This document shows, one piece after another, positions 35,300 through 43,310 of a DNA stretch of 64,000 nt; position 1 is the stretch's first letter; the number at the start of each line of letters is the position of its first letter. The DNA lies in the NCBI GenBank assembly GCA_018449595.1, contig JAAVUU010000002.1, positions 496,001 through 560,000 of the forward strand. The letters are read 5' to 3'. A program made the translations under genes and the position numbers. Source of the stretch: Rhizobiales bacterium dw_265. Lineage in GTDB: Bacteria; Pseudomonadota; Alphaproteobacteria; Micropepsales; Micropepsaceae. The notes below the pieces were generated by a model. That model saw nothing but the letters and a program-made list of their open reading frames with translations. It was not told the DNA's origin and ran no database searches.

Positions 35300-35817
35300 C
35301 AATGCTGGGGCGGCGGGGCGAAGGGCTTCACGCTGCCGCAATCGGCCTTCACGAAGTCGCCGGCATAATGGGTGCTGATCTGGTTGGGCTGGCCATGCAT
35401 GCTGCCCTTGAATTCATAGCTGCCTTCATAATGGCTGTCGCCGCGCCAGTCGATCTGGGCACGGCCCACGCCATCCATATTGTCGCCGTGGCAGGTGATC
35501 TCGGTCACCGCCGAGGATGGCGTTTCGCTGAGGACGCGCGGCGCGCAGCTCACATCATGCTGTTGCGGCATGTGCGACGCCATGCCGGCATTCACCTGTT
35601 CCTGGGTCATGCACATCTGCGAGGTCACCGGCTGGCCCATGCCGGGCATGCCGCGCTTTTTCATCATCTCCAGCACCTGCGGCGGCAGTTGCGGCATGTT
35701 GGCCATCTGCATGGTGGTGGTGATTGTCCACAGGCCGGGCTTGCCGTGCGGCATGGCCAGCGCGGGAGCAGCCGCCAGGAGGATGGCGGCGGCCAGAACG
35801 GAAGCAATTCTATGCAT
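35299..35817 (-). CDS. DUF3617-family periplasmic protein A
   Basis: Protein of 172 aa. A signal peptide (MHRIASVLAAAILLAAAPALA) precedes a DUF3617-type domain that begins KPGLWTITTTMQM and carries several Cys. It is rich in Met and Gln (LPPQVLEMMKKRGMPGMGQ), suggesting a flexible, possibly metal-handling segment. Function unknown. Tandem paralogue of the next gene upstream, with its stop overlapping the sirtuin start. Confidence 0.8.
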   Translation of the reverse strand: MHRIASVLAAAILLAAAPALAMPHGKPGLWTITTTMQMANMPQLPPQVLEMMKKRGMPGMGQPVTSQMCMTQEQVNAGMASHMPQQHDVSCAPRVLSETPSSAVTEITCHGDNMDGVGRAQIDWRGDSHYEGSYEFKGSMHGQPNQISTHYAGDFVKADCGSVKPFAPPPQH

Positions 35818-35837
35818 TGTCGTCCCTTTCCGTTGTC

Positions 35838-36341
35838 TCAGGGCTGCTGCTGGATATAGGGCTTTACGCCGCCGCAATCGGGGCTGGTCCAGTCACCGCT
35901 GAAGCTGGCGTCGAAATTGCGCCGGGCGCCGCCGATCTTGCCGCGGAACTGGTAGGCGGCGCTGTAATGCTCGTTGCCGCTCCACACGAACTGGGTGCGG
36001 CTGACGCCTTCCACCGGGCCATAGCAGATGGTCTCGGTGTTCATGGTGCTTTGGGTCTTGCTCACGACGCGGGTGCGGCAGTCGATGCTGCGGTCGGTGA
36101 CATGGGGCGGGGTGTCGTAGGCGACATCCACCTGCGGCATGCACATCAGGGCGAAATAGGATGCCCCGCTGCCAGCCGGCAATTTGCGGCGCATCGCCTC
36201 GGAGGCCTCCGGCGACAGCTGGGTGATGGAGTTGATGCGGGCGCTGGAGGTGATGGTCCACAAGCCCACCTTGCCGCGCGCCTCCGCCGCCCCCGGCGCG
36301 AGCAGAACGGAAGCCATCAGGGCACAAATCACAAGGCGCAT
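35838..36341 (-). CDS. DUF3617-family periplasmic protein B
   Basis: Protein of 167 aa. Signal peptide (MRLVICALMASVLLAPGAAEA), then the same framework as its neighbour: KVGLWTITSSARIN, LCMP-type Cys, ATRVVSKTQSTMNTETICYG and DCGGVKP at the end. The two share the KxGLWTIT start, the DCG.VKP end and the order of Cys, so they arose by duplication. Function unknown. Confidence 0.78.
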   Translation of the reverse strand: MRLVICALMASVLLAPGAAEARGKVGLWTITSSARINSITQLSPEASEAMRRKLPAGSGASYFALMCMPQVDVAYDTPPHVTDRSIDCRTRVVSKTQSTMNTETICYGPVEGVSRTQFVWSGNEHYSAAYQFRGKIGGARRNFDASFSGDWTSPDCGGVKPYIQQQP

Positions 36342-36443
36342 GTCTGTCTCTTTGAAACGGCCACCCTATCTCGCACGGGGCGGCGGGCTTGAAAAGCCGC
36401 GCCGAAGGGCCAAGTCTTGCGGGTGTTCCAGGAGGGTATCGGC

Positions 36444-37226
36444 ATGAGCAACCCCAAGGCCCTGATTACCGGGGCATCCGCCGGTATCGGCAAGTCCTAT
36501 GCCCAGCGGCTGGCCCGGCGCGGTTATGACCTGGTGCTGGTGGCGCGCGACAAGGCGCGGCTGGAGGCGCTGGCGGGGGAACTCAGCCACGACACGGGCG
36601 TCAATGTCGAAGTGCTTGTCGCCGATCTGACACAAAGCGCCGATGTCGCCCTTGTCGAAAACAAGCTGGAAGGCGACCCGGCCATCAGCTTCTTCCTCAA
36701 CAATGCCGGCATCGCCACCATCGCGCCACAGCTTCAGACGCCGGTGGATGTGATCGAAACCCTGATGTACCTCAACGTCACCGCCGCGACCCGGCTGGCG
36801 CTGGCGGCGGGCCGCGCCTTCACCGCGCGGGGCGCTGGTACGCTGGTGAACATGGCCAGCGCCGTGGCGCTGAGCCCGGAGCGTTTCAATGGCGTCTACA
36901 GCGCCTCGAAAGCGGCGCTGCTGGCGCTGACCCATGCCCTGACCAAGGAACTGACCGAAAAGGGCGTGCGCATCCAGGCGGTGCTGCCCGGCGCCACCCG
37001 CACCGAGATCTGGGAGCGTTCCGGCGGCGATATCGACAAGCTGCCGCCCGAACGGGTGATGGATGTGGACGAACTGGTGGACGCGGCGCTCAAGGGGCTG
37101 GACATGGGCGAGGTCATCACCATTCCCTCCCTGCCCGACATCCAGGACCTGGTGGATGCGGAGACTGCGCGCCAGAAGCTGTCGCCCAACACCTCGCGCA
37201 GCCATCCGGCGGCCCGCTATCTTTAG
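36444..37226 (+). CDS. Short-chain dehydrogenase/reductase
   Basis: Protein of 260 aa. Rossmann glycine motif TGASAGIG near the N-terminus, NNAG near 95, and the catalytic Tyr-x3-Lys in YSASKAAL, with a Ser upstream (NMASAVALS). An oxidoreductase on an unknown alcohol or ketone. AGGAGG at 36430-36435 marks the ATG at 36444. The stop overlaps the convergent porin stop by four bases. Confidence 0.9.
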   Translation: MSNPKALITGASAGIGKSYAQRLARRGYDLVLVARDKARLEALAGELSHDTGVNVEVLVADLTQSADVALVENKLEGDPAISFFLNNAGIATIAPQLQTPVDVIETLMYLNVTAATRLALAAGRAFTARGAGTLVNMASAVALSPERFNGVYSASKAALLALTHALTKELTEKGVRIQAVLPGATRTEIWERSGGDIDKLPPERVMDVDELVDAALKGLDMGEVITIPSLPDIQDLVDAETARQKLSPNTSRSHPAARYL

Positions 37227-38521
37227 AATTCGCCGTGCAGCCTGACCCCGAAAACGGAAACCGGCCCGCGATCGGCATTGTAGGCGGGATTGGCGATGAA
37301 CTGATAATCCAGTCCGGCCGAGATGCCCTGCCATAGCGTGGCGGCATAATAGGCCTCGACGACATCCTCGCGGTCATAGTGATCCAGCCGGCCATCGCCG
37401 ATCAGGATGCCCAGCCCGCCCAGGGCGAAGAAGCGTTGTCCTGCCTCTGACATCCCGCCGGTTTCAAAGGCAAGGCCCAGGGTGTCGTCCTTGCTGTCCC
37501 AGGAAGCGCCCTTGAGCGACAGGCCCAGGGCGACGCTGTTGGTCATGTCGGTGAATTCATCGCCTTCCTTGCTGCCATCGTCGAGCGTGGCGCGCAGGAA
37601 TGCCCCCAGGTCGTCGCTCAACGCCTGCTGGACGTTCAACGACACGCCCGATTTCCACGCGCCGCGCCGCACCAGGCTGATGTCGGCGGTTTGCCGGGTC
37701 GCCAGCGCCAGCGCCACGGCATCGCTGTAATCGCCCAGTTCGCCGCGGCTGGCGAAACCCAGCAGCTTGACCGCGCCATCGCGCCCGCCCAGCTTGAAGC
37801 GCCGCTCGATCTCGCCGTCCAGCTGGTATTGCCCCAGGCCCCGCATCAGTTCGGTGCCGTTGGGCACACGCGACAGGTCGAACAGCCCGCCGCGCAGGGT
37901 CCAGTCGCTGAAGCTCCATTCCACCGCGCCGCCATAGCTGTAGCCCCAGGCGTCGGCGGCATAATCCCACGGCCCGGCGTCAATGACCGCCCAGTTGAGA
38001 AAGTCGTGCATCGGATCGTGGGCATAATCGTTGGAGTCGAAAATGTCGGTCGGCGAGAATTTCCCCAGGGTGACGACCACATTGTCCGTGGTGCGGCTGC
38101 CGCCAAGCTGGTTGGCCGCACCCGCCACATCTTCGCTTTCGCCGCCCAGGTCGAAGGTCTGGCGGAAGAACAGCCGGTGCAGGCGCAGATAGGGCACCGC
38201 CTTGCCCACCTTCGAGCCTTCGCCATTGGTGAAGGCGGCGACGCCAAGCGTGTTGGAAAGCCCGAAGCCCTGGTCCATCTCCAGGTCGGCCCAGGCTTCG
38301 CCGCCGTCCCACACCCGCGCCCCGGCATAGGCCGTGAGGTTGACGGTCTCGCGGCCGCTGCTGGACGGGTCCAGGCTGTTGGCGCCGCGATAGGCGGAAT
38401 GAAAGCCCGGATGATATTGCTCGATGACCGTCGCCTGGCCGTGCAGCGCCCAGTCTTCCGACGTGTCGGCCACAGCCGGGCCGCCCAGGCATACCAGCAG
38501 AAAGACAAACCTTGCCCGCAC
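37223..38521 (-). CDS. OprB-like carbohydrate-selective porin
   Basis: Protein of 432 aa. A GTG start at 38521, with GGAGGCGGG upstream, opens a signal peptide (RARFVFLLVCLGGPAVA). The mature protein is an alternating beta-barrel with an OprB-like core (HPGFHSAYRGANSL, LTAYAGARVWDGGEAWADLEMDQGFGLSNTLGVAAFTNGE). It ends in a typical outer-membrane terminus, SVFGVRLHGEF, with C-terminal Phe for BAM recognition. Diffusion of sugars across the outer membrane is inferred. The GH13 enzyme lies 4 kb away but not in the same operon. Confidence 0.87.
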   Translation of the reverse strand: MRARFVFLLVCLGGPAVADTSEDWALHGQATVIEQYHPGFHSAYRGANSLDPSSSGRETVNLTAYAGARVWDGGEAWADLEMDQGFGLSNTLGVAAFTNGEGSKVGKAVPYLRLHRLFFRQTFDLGGESEDVAGAANQLGGSRTTDNVVVTLGKFSPTDIFDSNDYAHDPMHDFLNWAVIDAGPWDYAADAWGYSYGGAVEWSFSDWTLRGGLFDLSRVPNGTELMRGLGQYQLDGEIERRFKLGGRDGAVKLLGFASRGELGDYSDAVALALATRQTADISLVRRGAWKSGVSLNVQQALSDDLGAFLRATLDDGSKEGDEFTDMTNSVALGLSLKGASWDSKDDTLGLAFETGGMSEAGQRFFALGGLGILIGDGRLDHYDREDVVEAYYAATLWQGISAGLDYQFIANPAYNADRGPVSVFGVRLHGEF

Positions 38522-38631
38522 GAGCCCGCCTCCATGAGGCGTGCCGCCCCTTTTCGCGGGGCCTATAACGCACAAGCCCGGCGAAAGGCAAACGTCTCAG
38601 GCGGCATTGACCATGGGGAAGCTGTTGCCGC

Positions 38632-39159
38632 CTACGCCTTGGCCCGCGCAACGCCTTCCAGGATCAGTTTCTTGGCTTCGGCGGCATCGCCCCAGCGGAT
38701 GATCTTGACCCACTTGCCGGGCTCCAGATCCTTGTAATGGGCGAAGAAATGCTCGATCTGCTTGAGGGTGATTTCCGGCAGGTCGCTGTAATCGTTCACC
38801 CCGTCGAAGCGCTGGGTGATATGCGCCGACGGCACCGCCACGATCTTTTCGTCCATCCCGGCATTGTCTTCCATCAGCAGCACCCCGACCGGGCGCACGC
38901 TCATCACCGCGCCGGGCGCGATGGCGCGGGAATTGGCCACCAGCACGTCCACCGGATCGCCATCGCCCGACAAAGTATGGGGGATGAAGCCGTAATTCCC
39001 CGGATAGCGCATCGAGGTATAGAGAAAACGGTCCACCACCAGCGCCCCGGAGGCCTTGTCGAGTTCATACTTGATAGGCTCGCCGCCGATCGGAACTTCG
39101 ATGATCACATTGACGTCATCGGGGGCATTCTTGCCGACGGGGATCTGGTCTACGCGCAT
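38632..39159 (-). CDS. ppa: Inorganic pyrophosphatase
   Basis: Soluble family I pyrophosphatase of 175 aa. [39 protein letters not shown] at the start and the metal-binding [11 protein letters not shown] near residue 66 are the family motifs. It hydrolyses pyrophosphate from biosynthesis. Complete and of standard length. Confidence 0.96.
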   Translation of the reverse strand: MRVDQIPVGKNAPDDVNVIIEVPIGGEPIKYELDKASGALVVDRFLYTSMRYPGNYGFIPHTLSGDGDPVDVLVANSRAIAPGAVMSVRPVGVLLMEDNAGMDEKIVAVPSAHITQRFDGVNDYSDLPEITLKQIEHFFAHYKDLEPGKWVKIIRWGDAAEAKKLILEGVARAKA

Positions 39160-39429
39160 GGTGCTATCCTGACGCTGTCTTGGGGCGAAACGCCGGGGTG
39201 GTAATTTTATTGCGGGCCGAGGTCAACAGCCGGGCAAAAAGCCGGACGAAGTGCCGCAACGGCCTTCACAGCGCACAATTTCGCCCGTGAGAAGCGGTTT
39301 GCGTAGCAAACGAAACGGTTCGGGGGACCGTTTCGAGCGACGAACGCGCGCAGCGCAAGGCAAAAGCCTTGATAAAGAAAGGTTACGCGCCAATATCCGG
39401 CAAGCTTACCCGCCCTCGCAGGAGACCCC
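39160..39429. other. Intergenic region ppa / alcohol dehydrogenase with hairpins
   Basis: 270 bases with no gene. A perfect 9-bp inverted repeat CGAAACGGT/ACCGTTTCG (39311-39319, 39327-39335) and a smaller GTTTGC/GCAAAC pair stand about 100 bases before the dehydrogenase ATG. They may be an operator or part of a dispersed small repeat. Confidence 0.4.
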
Positions 39430-40488
39430 ATGCAGACCAAAGCCTTTGCCGCCCAGTCCGCCACCACGCCGCTGGCCCCCCTCACTATTGACCGCCGCGA
39501 GCCCGGCCCCAGGGACGTCGCCATCGAGGTTCTGTATTGCGGCGTCTGCCACAGCGACCTGCACACCGCCCGCAGCGAATGGCCGGGCACCAAATATCCC
39601 TGCGTGCCGGGCCATGAGATCGTGGGCCGGGTCACCGCCGTCGGCGCCGAAGTCGGCCGCTTCAAGCCCGGCCAGATCGTCGGCGTGGGCTGCATGGTGG
39701 ATAGCTGCCGCACCTGCGCCGCGTGCGAGGACGGCCTGGAACAATATTGCGACGGCCCGGTCGGTTTCACCGGCACCTACAACGGCCCCCTCATGGCGCC
39801 GGAAAATACCTGGGGCGGCTACAGCGCCGCCATCACGGTGGACGAGCATTTCGTGCTTGCCATCAGCCATGACGAAAAAGACCTCGCCGCCGTCGCGCCG
39901 CTGCTCTGCGCCGGCATCACCACCTACTCTCCGCTGAAGCATTGGGGCGCCGGTCCCGGCAAGAAGGTCGGCATCGTCGGCATCGGCGGGCTTGGCCACA
40001 TGGGCGTGAAGCTGAGCCACGCGCTGGGCGCCCATACGGTGGCCTTCACCACCTCCGAGTCCAAGGTGGCCGACGCCAAGGCGCTGGGCGCCGACGAGGT
40101 GGTGATCTCCAAGGACGAAGCCCAGATGGCCAAGCATGCCAACAGCTTCGACATGATCCTCAACACCGTGGCGGCGCCGCACAATCTGGATGCCTATACC
40201 GCGCTGCTCAAGCGCGACGGCACCATGGCGCTGGTGGGCGCGCCCTCGACGCCGCACCCCTCGCCCGCCGTGTTCAACCTGGTGTTCAAGCGCCGCGCCA
40301 TTGCCGGTTCGCTGATCGGCGGCATTCCCGAAACCCAGGAGATGCTGGACTTCTGCGCCGAACACGCAATCACCTCGGATATCGAGATGATCAACATGCA
40401 GGACATCGAGGCGGCTTATGCGCGCATGCTCAAGAGCGACGTGAAGTATCGCTTCGTGATTGACATAGCGAGCCTGAAGAACAGCTAG
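39430..40488 (+). CDS. NAD(P)-dependent zinc alcohol dehydrogenase
   Basis: Protein of 352 aa of the medium-chain dehydrogenase family, YahK/cinnamyl-alcohol dehydrogenase type. The catalytic zinc site is CGVCHSDL and GHEIVG. The structural zinc lobe has four Cys (CRTCAACEDGLEQYC). The coenzyme motif is GIVGIGGLGHMGVKLS. It likely reduces aldehydes with NADPH. Single gene ending in a strong terminator. Confidence 0.92.
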   Translation: MQTKAFAAQSATTPLAPLTIDRREPGPRDVAIEVLYCGVCHSDLHTARSEWPGTKYPCVPGHEIVGRVTAVGAEVGRFKPGQIVGVGCMVDSCRTCAACEDGLEQYCDGPVGFTGTYNGPLMAPENTWGGYSAAITVDEHFVLAISHDEKDLAAVAPLLCAGITTYSPLKHWGAGPGKKVGIVGIGGLGHMGVKLSHALGAHTVAFTTSESKVADAKALGADEVVISKDEAQMAKHANSFDMILNTVAAPHNLDAYTALLKRDGTMALVGAPSTPHPSPAVFNLVFKRRAIAGSLIGGIPETQEMLDFCAEHAITSDIEMINMQDIEAAYARMLKSDVKYRFVIDIASLKNS

Positions 40489-40510
40489 CCCGGCACCCGC
40501 AACAAAAGAA

Positions 40511-40543
40511 ACCCCGCGAGAGCCACTCGCGGGGTTTTTCTTT
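40511..40543. terminator. Bidirectional terminator
   Basis: Stem ACCCCGCGAG/CTCGCGGGGT (40511-40520, 40526-40535) around AGCCA. T-rich on the right (TTTTTCTTTT) and A-rich on the left (AACAAAAGAA), so it serves both the dehydrogenase and the convergent lipoprotein gene. Confidence 0.92.
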
Positions 40544-40926
40544 TACGAATTATTCGGCTTCTGCTCGGCCGGGGCCTTATGATGGTGCTTCACCTTCTTG
40601 TGATGCGGCAGCAGCTTCCATTCCAGGTAAGCCACCTTGCGCTTCAGCTTGGCGGTATCGGCGGCGTTCTCGTCGGCCTTGGAATTGGCCATCTGGGCCG
40701 CGCTCGCCGCGCCATTGCCCACCGCCAGGGCGTTGTTGCCGACGCCCAGCGCATTGTTGCCCACGCCATAGGCCTCGTCGGCGCGGGCCTGGGCCGCGCC
40801 GGCATGGCGGTCGGCGCCGTCGGCCGAAGCCTGGGCCCGTTCCACCGATTCGCGCGTGGCGCAGCCGCTCAGCGCCACGCCCAGTATCACGACCGCCGCG
40901 GCCGTCTTGATTGCCGTCACTTTCAT
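40543..40926 (-). CDS. Small lipoprotein with GNNALGVGNNAL repeats
   Basis: Protein of 127 aa. The signal peptide ends with a lipobox (LGVALSGCATRES), so it is lipidated at Cys24. The mature part is Ala-rich and helical, with short repeats (GVGNNALGVGNNALAVGNGA) and a lysine/histidine-rich C-terminus (HHKKVKHHHKAP) that may bind metal or peptidoglycan. It resembles Lpp/YcfL-type small helical lipoproteins only in character. Start at 40926. Confidence 0.75.
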   Translation of the reverse strand: MKVTAIKTAAAVVILGVALSGCATRESVERAQASADGADRHAGAAQARADEAYGVGNNALGVGNNALAVGNGAASAAQMANSKADENAADTAKLKRKVAYLEWKLLPHHKKVKHHHKAPAEQKPNNS

Positions 40927-41096
40927 TCTCGTTCTCCCATTTGCCCGCTCGTCATGGGCCGTGTTGAAGGTACGCAAATGAACGGCTGCGCCGATGGCCT
41001 TATTGTGGCGCAGTTGCGTCAAAGCTGCGTTGGATGCGGGCAAGCGAAAGGCGAGGCGCATTTTTGTGCGCCCCGCCTTTGCGGAACTCGCGGAAC

Positions 41097-41669
41097 CTAC
41101 ATCAGTGGACGGTGGAAACGTCCGACCAGCACGGCCTTGCCCAGCACATGCCCGTCCATCGCCGCCAGGATCTGGGCGCGGGTGGCGTCGGGACCAAGCG
41201 CCAGCTTGGTGTCCAGCGCATAAAGCTGGAACGTATAGTGGTGATAGACATTGCCCCGCGCGCCGGGGCCCATGAAGCCCGGCTTCTTGCCGGTGTTCAG
41301 CGGCTGGACGGTGCCGTCCGGCAGGGCCGCGTCATTGGGCACGCCTTCCGGCAGCGATGTGGCGGTGGCGGGGATGTTGAACGCCGCCCAATGCAGCACT
41401 TCATTGGTGGTGTGCTGAAGCGCGGTATCGGGATCGTCCACCACCAGCGCGAAGCTCACCGTGCCGGCCGGCGGATTGGTCCAGGCCAAAGCGGGCGAGA
41501 CCGGCGCGGGACTGGCCTGGGTGTATTTGTCGGGAATGACGGCGCCGTCGGCAAAGGACGTGCTGGTCAGGCCCATCGGGATTGGCGGCGGCGCGGCGGG
41601 CGTTTGCGCCAAAGCGGCGGTTGCGGACAACAGGGCTGCGCCAAGCAGCAGGGACTTCAGGACACGCAT
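41097..41669 (-). CDS. Secreted YbhB/PEBP family protein
   Basis: Protein of 190 aa. A signal peptide (MRVLKSLLLGAALLSATAALAQ) precedes a phosphatidylethanolamine-binding-protein fold of the YbhB/YbcL type: ALAWTNPPAGTVSFALVVDDPD, HWAAFNIPATATSLPEG, GPGARGNVYHHYTFQLYALD. Function in bacteria is unproved. Start at 41669 with GGAGG upstream. The frame runs open into the adjacent pseudogene; that part is not this gene. Confidence 0.88.
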   Translation of the reverse strand: MRVLKSLLLGAALLSATAALAQTPAAPPPIPMGLTSTSFADGAVIPDKYTQASPAPVSPALAWTNPPAGTVSFALVVDDPDTALQHTTNEVLHWAAFNIPATATSLPEGVPNDAALPDGTVQPLNTGKKPGFMGPGARGNVYHHYTFQLYALDTKLALGPDATRAQILAAMDGHVLGKAVLVGRFHRPLM

Positions 41670-42652
41670 GAATTCCTCCTCGGTTGGGTGGCGAAGCAGA
41701 AGCTTTTTTGCCCGGCCTGTCCAGGCGCGCTCGCCGTAAAGCAAGGTGACGTTGATGCGACGGTTCGGGTAACCCTCGCGAAAGCGGATGACGTCGGTTT
41801 CGTGGAACAGGTCGGAATCGAAGATCACCGCCCGGTTGGCGCGATAGGGCACGGTCATCGGCTGGGCCCCGCTGCCCTGCAGGAAGGCGCGGGTGGCGGC
41901 GATGTCGCCGTTATACCTGTCGAAATCCCAGTCCAGCGCGCTGTCGTATTTGAAGGCCCAGATATAGTTCAGCGCATGATCGCCGCAGATGCCGGGATTA
42001 GGTGGTGCGGAATTCCCCGGCGATCCGCGCCAGCAACGGCACGGCAAAACCATGCTCGGGAAAAGCGCCCAGATAGCCGTCCTTGTAGCCGGTGCGCCAC
42101 ACCGTCGAGCCCCAGCGGAAGCGGCGCAGTTCCGCCGGGGCATCCGGCGAGAGCAGATTGTCTATCACCACCACCTGGGGCTGTGGCGGGTGCGCCATTG
42201 CGCGGATGCGGCGCGGCATTTTCGGCGGCCCAGACCGGCACGCCATTGGTCATCCGTGCCGATTCCAGGAAATCGGCAAATGCTTCCGCGATGCGATGCT
42301 CCTGGCACAGGGCCTTGCCGCGATTGTACAAGGCGGGGGCAAAATCCGGCTTGAGCCGCAGGGTGCGCACAAAGGCGGCCGCGGCCTCGTCAAAACGACG
42401 CAGGCGTTTGAGGACATTGCCGCGATTGTTGTGGGCGATGAAATAATCCGGCTGCAGCGCCACCGCGCGGTCGAAGGCGGCCAGCGCCTCGCCGGGACGG
42501 CCCTGCTGGGCGCGCAGGATGCCCAGCGGATAGCAGGCCTGGGCATTGCCGGGCCGGGCGGCGAGAATCCGCAGATAGCCGCGCGCGGCCTCCGCCAGCT
42601 GCCCGGCCCGATGCGCCGCCACCGCCCGGTCATAAAGGGCTTGAAGGTCCAT
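41670..42652 (-). pseudogene. Frameshifted TPR plus 2OG-Fe(II) oxygenase pseudogene
   Basis: Homology passes through three frames. From the ATG at 42652, about four TPR units read down to near 42240 (AFADFLESARMTNGVPVWAAENA). The next piece, in another frame (about 42246-41998), has VVVIDNLLSP and a P4H-like core (VWRTGYKDGYLGAFPEHGFAVPLLARIAGEF). The last piece (about 42000-41690) has LNYIWAFKYDSALD joined to WDFDRYNGD and VPYRANRAVIFDSDLFHETD. Intact relatives I recall have about 35 residues at that joint, including the first iron ligands HxD. Two frameshifts and an internal deletion make it nonfunctional. Confidence 0.75.
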
Positions 42653-42683
42653 GCCGCTTCTTAGCACCGGCAGGCGGGCTTGG

Positions 42684-42720
42684 CATTCGAACCCATTCGC
42701 GACGCGAATGGGTTCGAATG
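42684..42720. repeat. Perfect 17-bp palindrome
   Basis: CATTCGAACCCATTCGC (42684-42700) and its exact inverse (42704-42720) around GAC, 31 bases before the TPR pseudogene start and at the left edge of the transposase remnants. Candidate operator, or a mobile-element end. Confidence 0.9.
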
Positions 42721-42838
42721 GTGCGCCCTAGGAGACGGAAATGAGAACTGGGCGATTGTACTTTCGCGTGATGTTGTGCCTCCTTGACAGGATCATTTTC
42801 GCTTTTAAATGCTGTTCCTTCGCCGAGGCCCGGCAATT

Positions 42839-43163
42839 TCAAAGGAACTGACGGAGATAAGGGTTAGAGGCTACCCATTTTGGGAGTTGGGCGAACTGAT
42901 GCTTGGGTGATCCGTAGTTGAAGTGGAATTCACATTCCTTGAGGAAGAGATAGAAGTTCTTTCGCGGAATGCCATTGTATTTTCACAACACCCGCTTGGC
43001 CCGGTTCCAGAAGTTTTCGATGCCGTTGATGTGACGGCCGCTTCGGCTGACGAAGGCTCTGGAATGATTGACGCAGCGATACTTGAACCCCGATGCATCC
43101 AGAACATCGTGGCTGCCGAAGTTGTCCGTATAGACGATAGAATCCAACAAAAGCCCGCTTTTC
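42839..43163 (-). mobile_element. IS1595 (ISXO2-like) transposase C-terminal remnant
   Basis: The complement reads LLDSIVYTDNFGSHDVLD, then HINGIENFWNRAKRVL, a stop (TGA at 42983-42985), then KYNGIPRKNFYLFLKECEFHFN to a final TGA at 42839-42841. TD(N/C)...G.Y.D, HINGIENFW.QAKR and FYLFLKECE are ISXO2/IS1595 hallmarks. The stop replaces an expected Arg. The N-terminal half is missing. Confidence 0.85.
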
Positions 43164-43220
43164 AGCGCCTTCATCGAGGCGTTCAACGGCAAGCTGCGGG
43201 CGGAATGCCTGAACTACTCG
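43164..43220 (+). mobile_element. IS3-family OrfB fragment
   Basis: The forward strand reads SAFIEAFNGKLRAECLN from 43164, the conserved DDE-domain end of IS3/IS407 OrfB proteins (xAFIESFNGxLRxECLN). It abuts the IS1595 remnant back to back. No full element or target duplication seen. Confidence 0.6.
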
Positions 43221-43310
43221 GCGTTTGCACTCCTCCGCTGGTCATCAATTCGGATGATGCTTCGAAGGTCATGTCAAAACGCAAAATGACCTCTGGCAGA
43301 CGCTTATACC
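43221..43310. other. Short unannotated spacer after IS remnants
   Basis: Contains AGGTCAT/ATGACCT (43266-43272, 43286-43292), a 7-bp inverted pair. No gene recognised. Confidence 0.4.
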
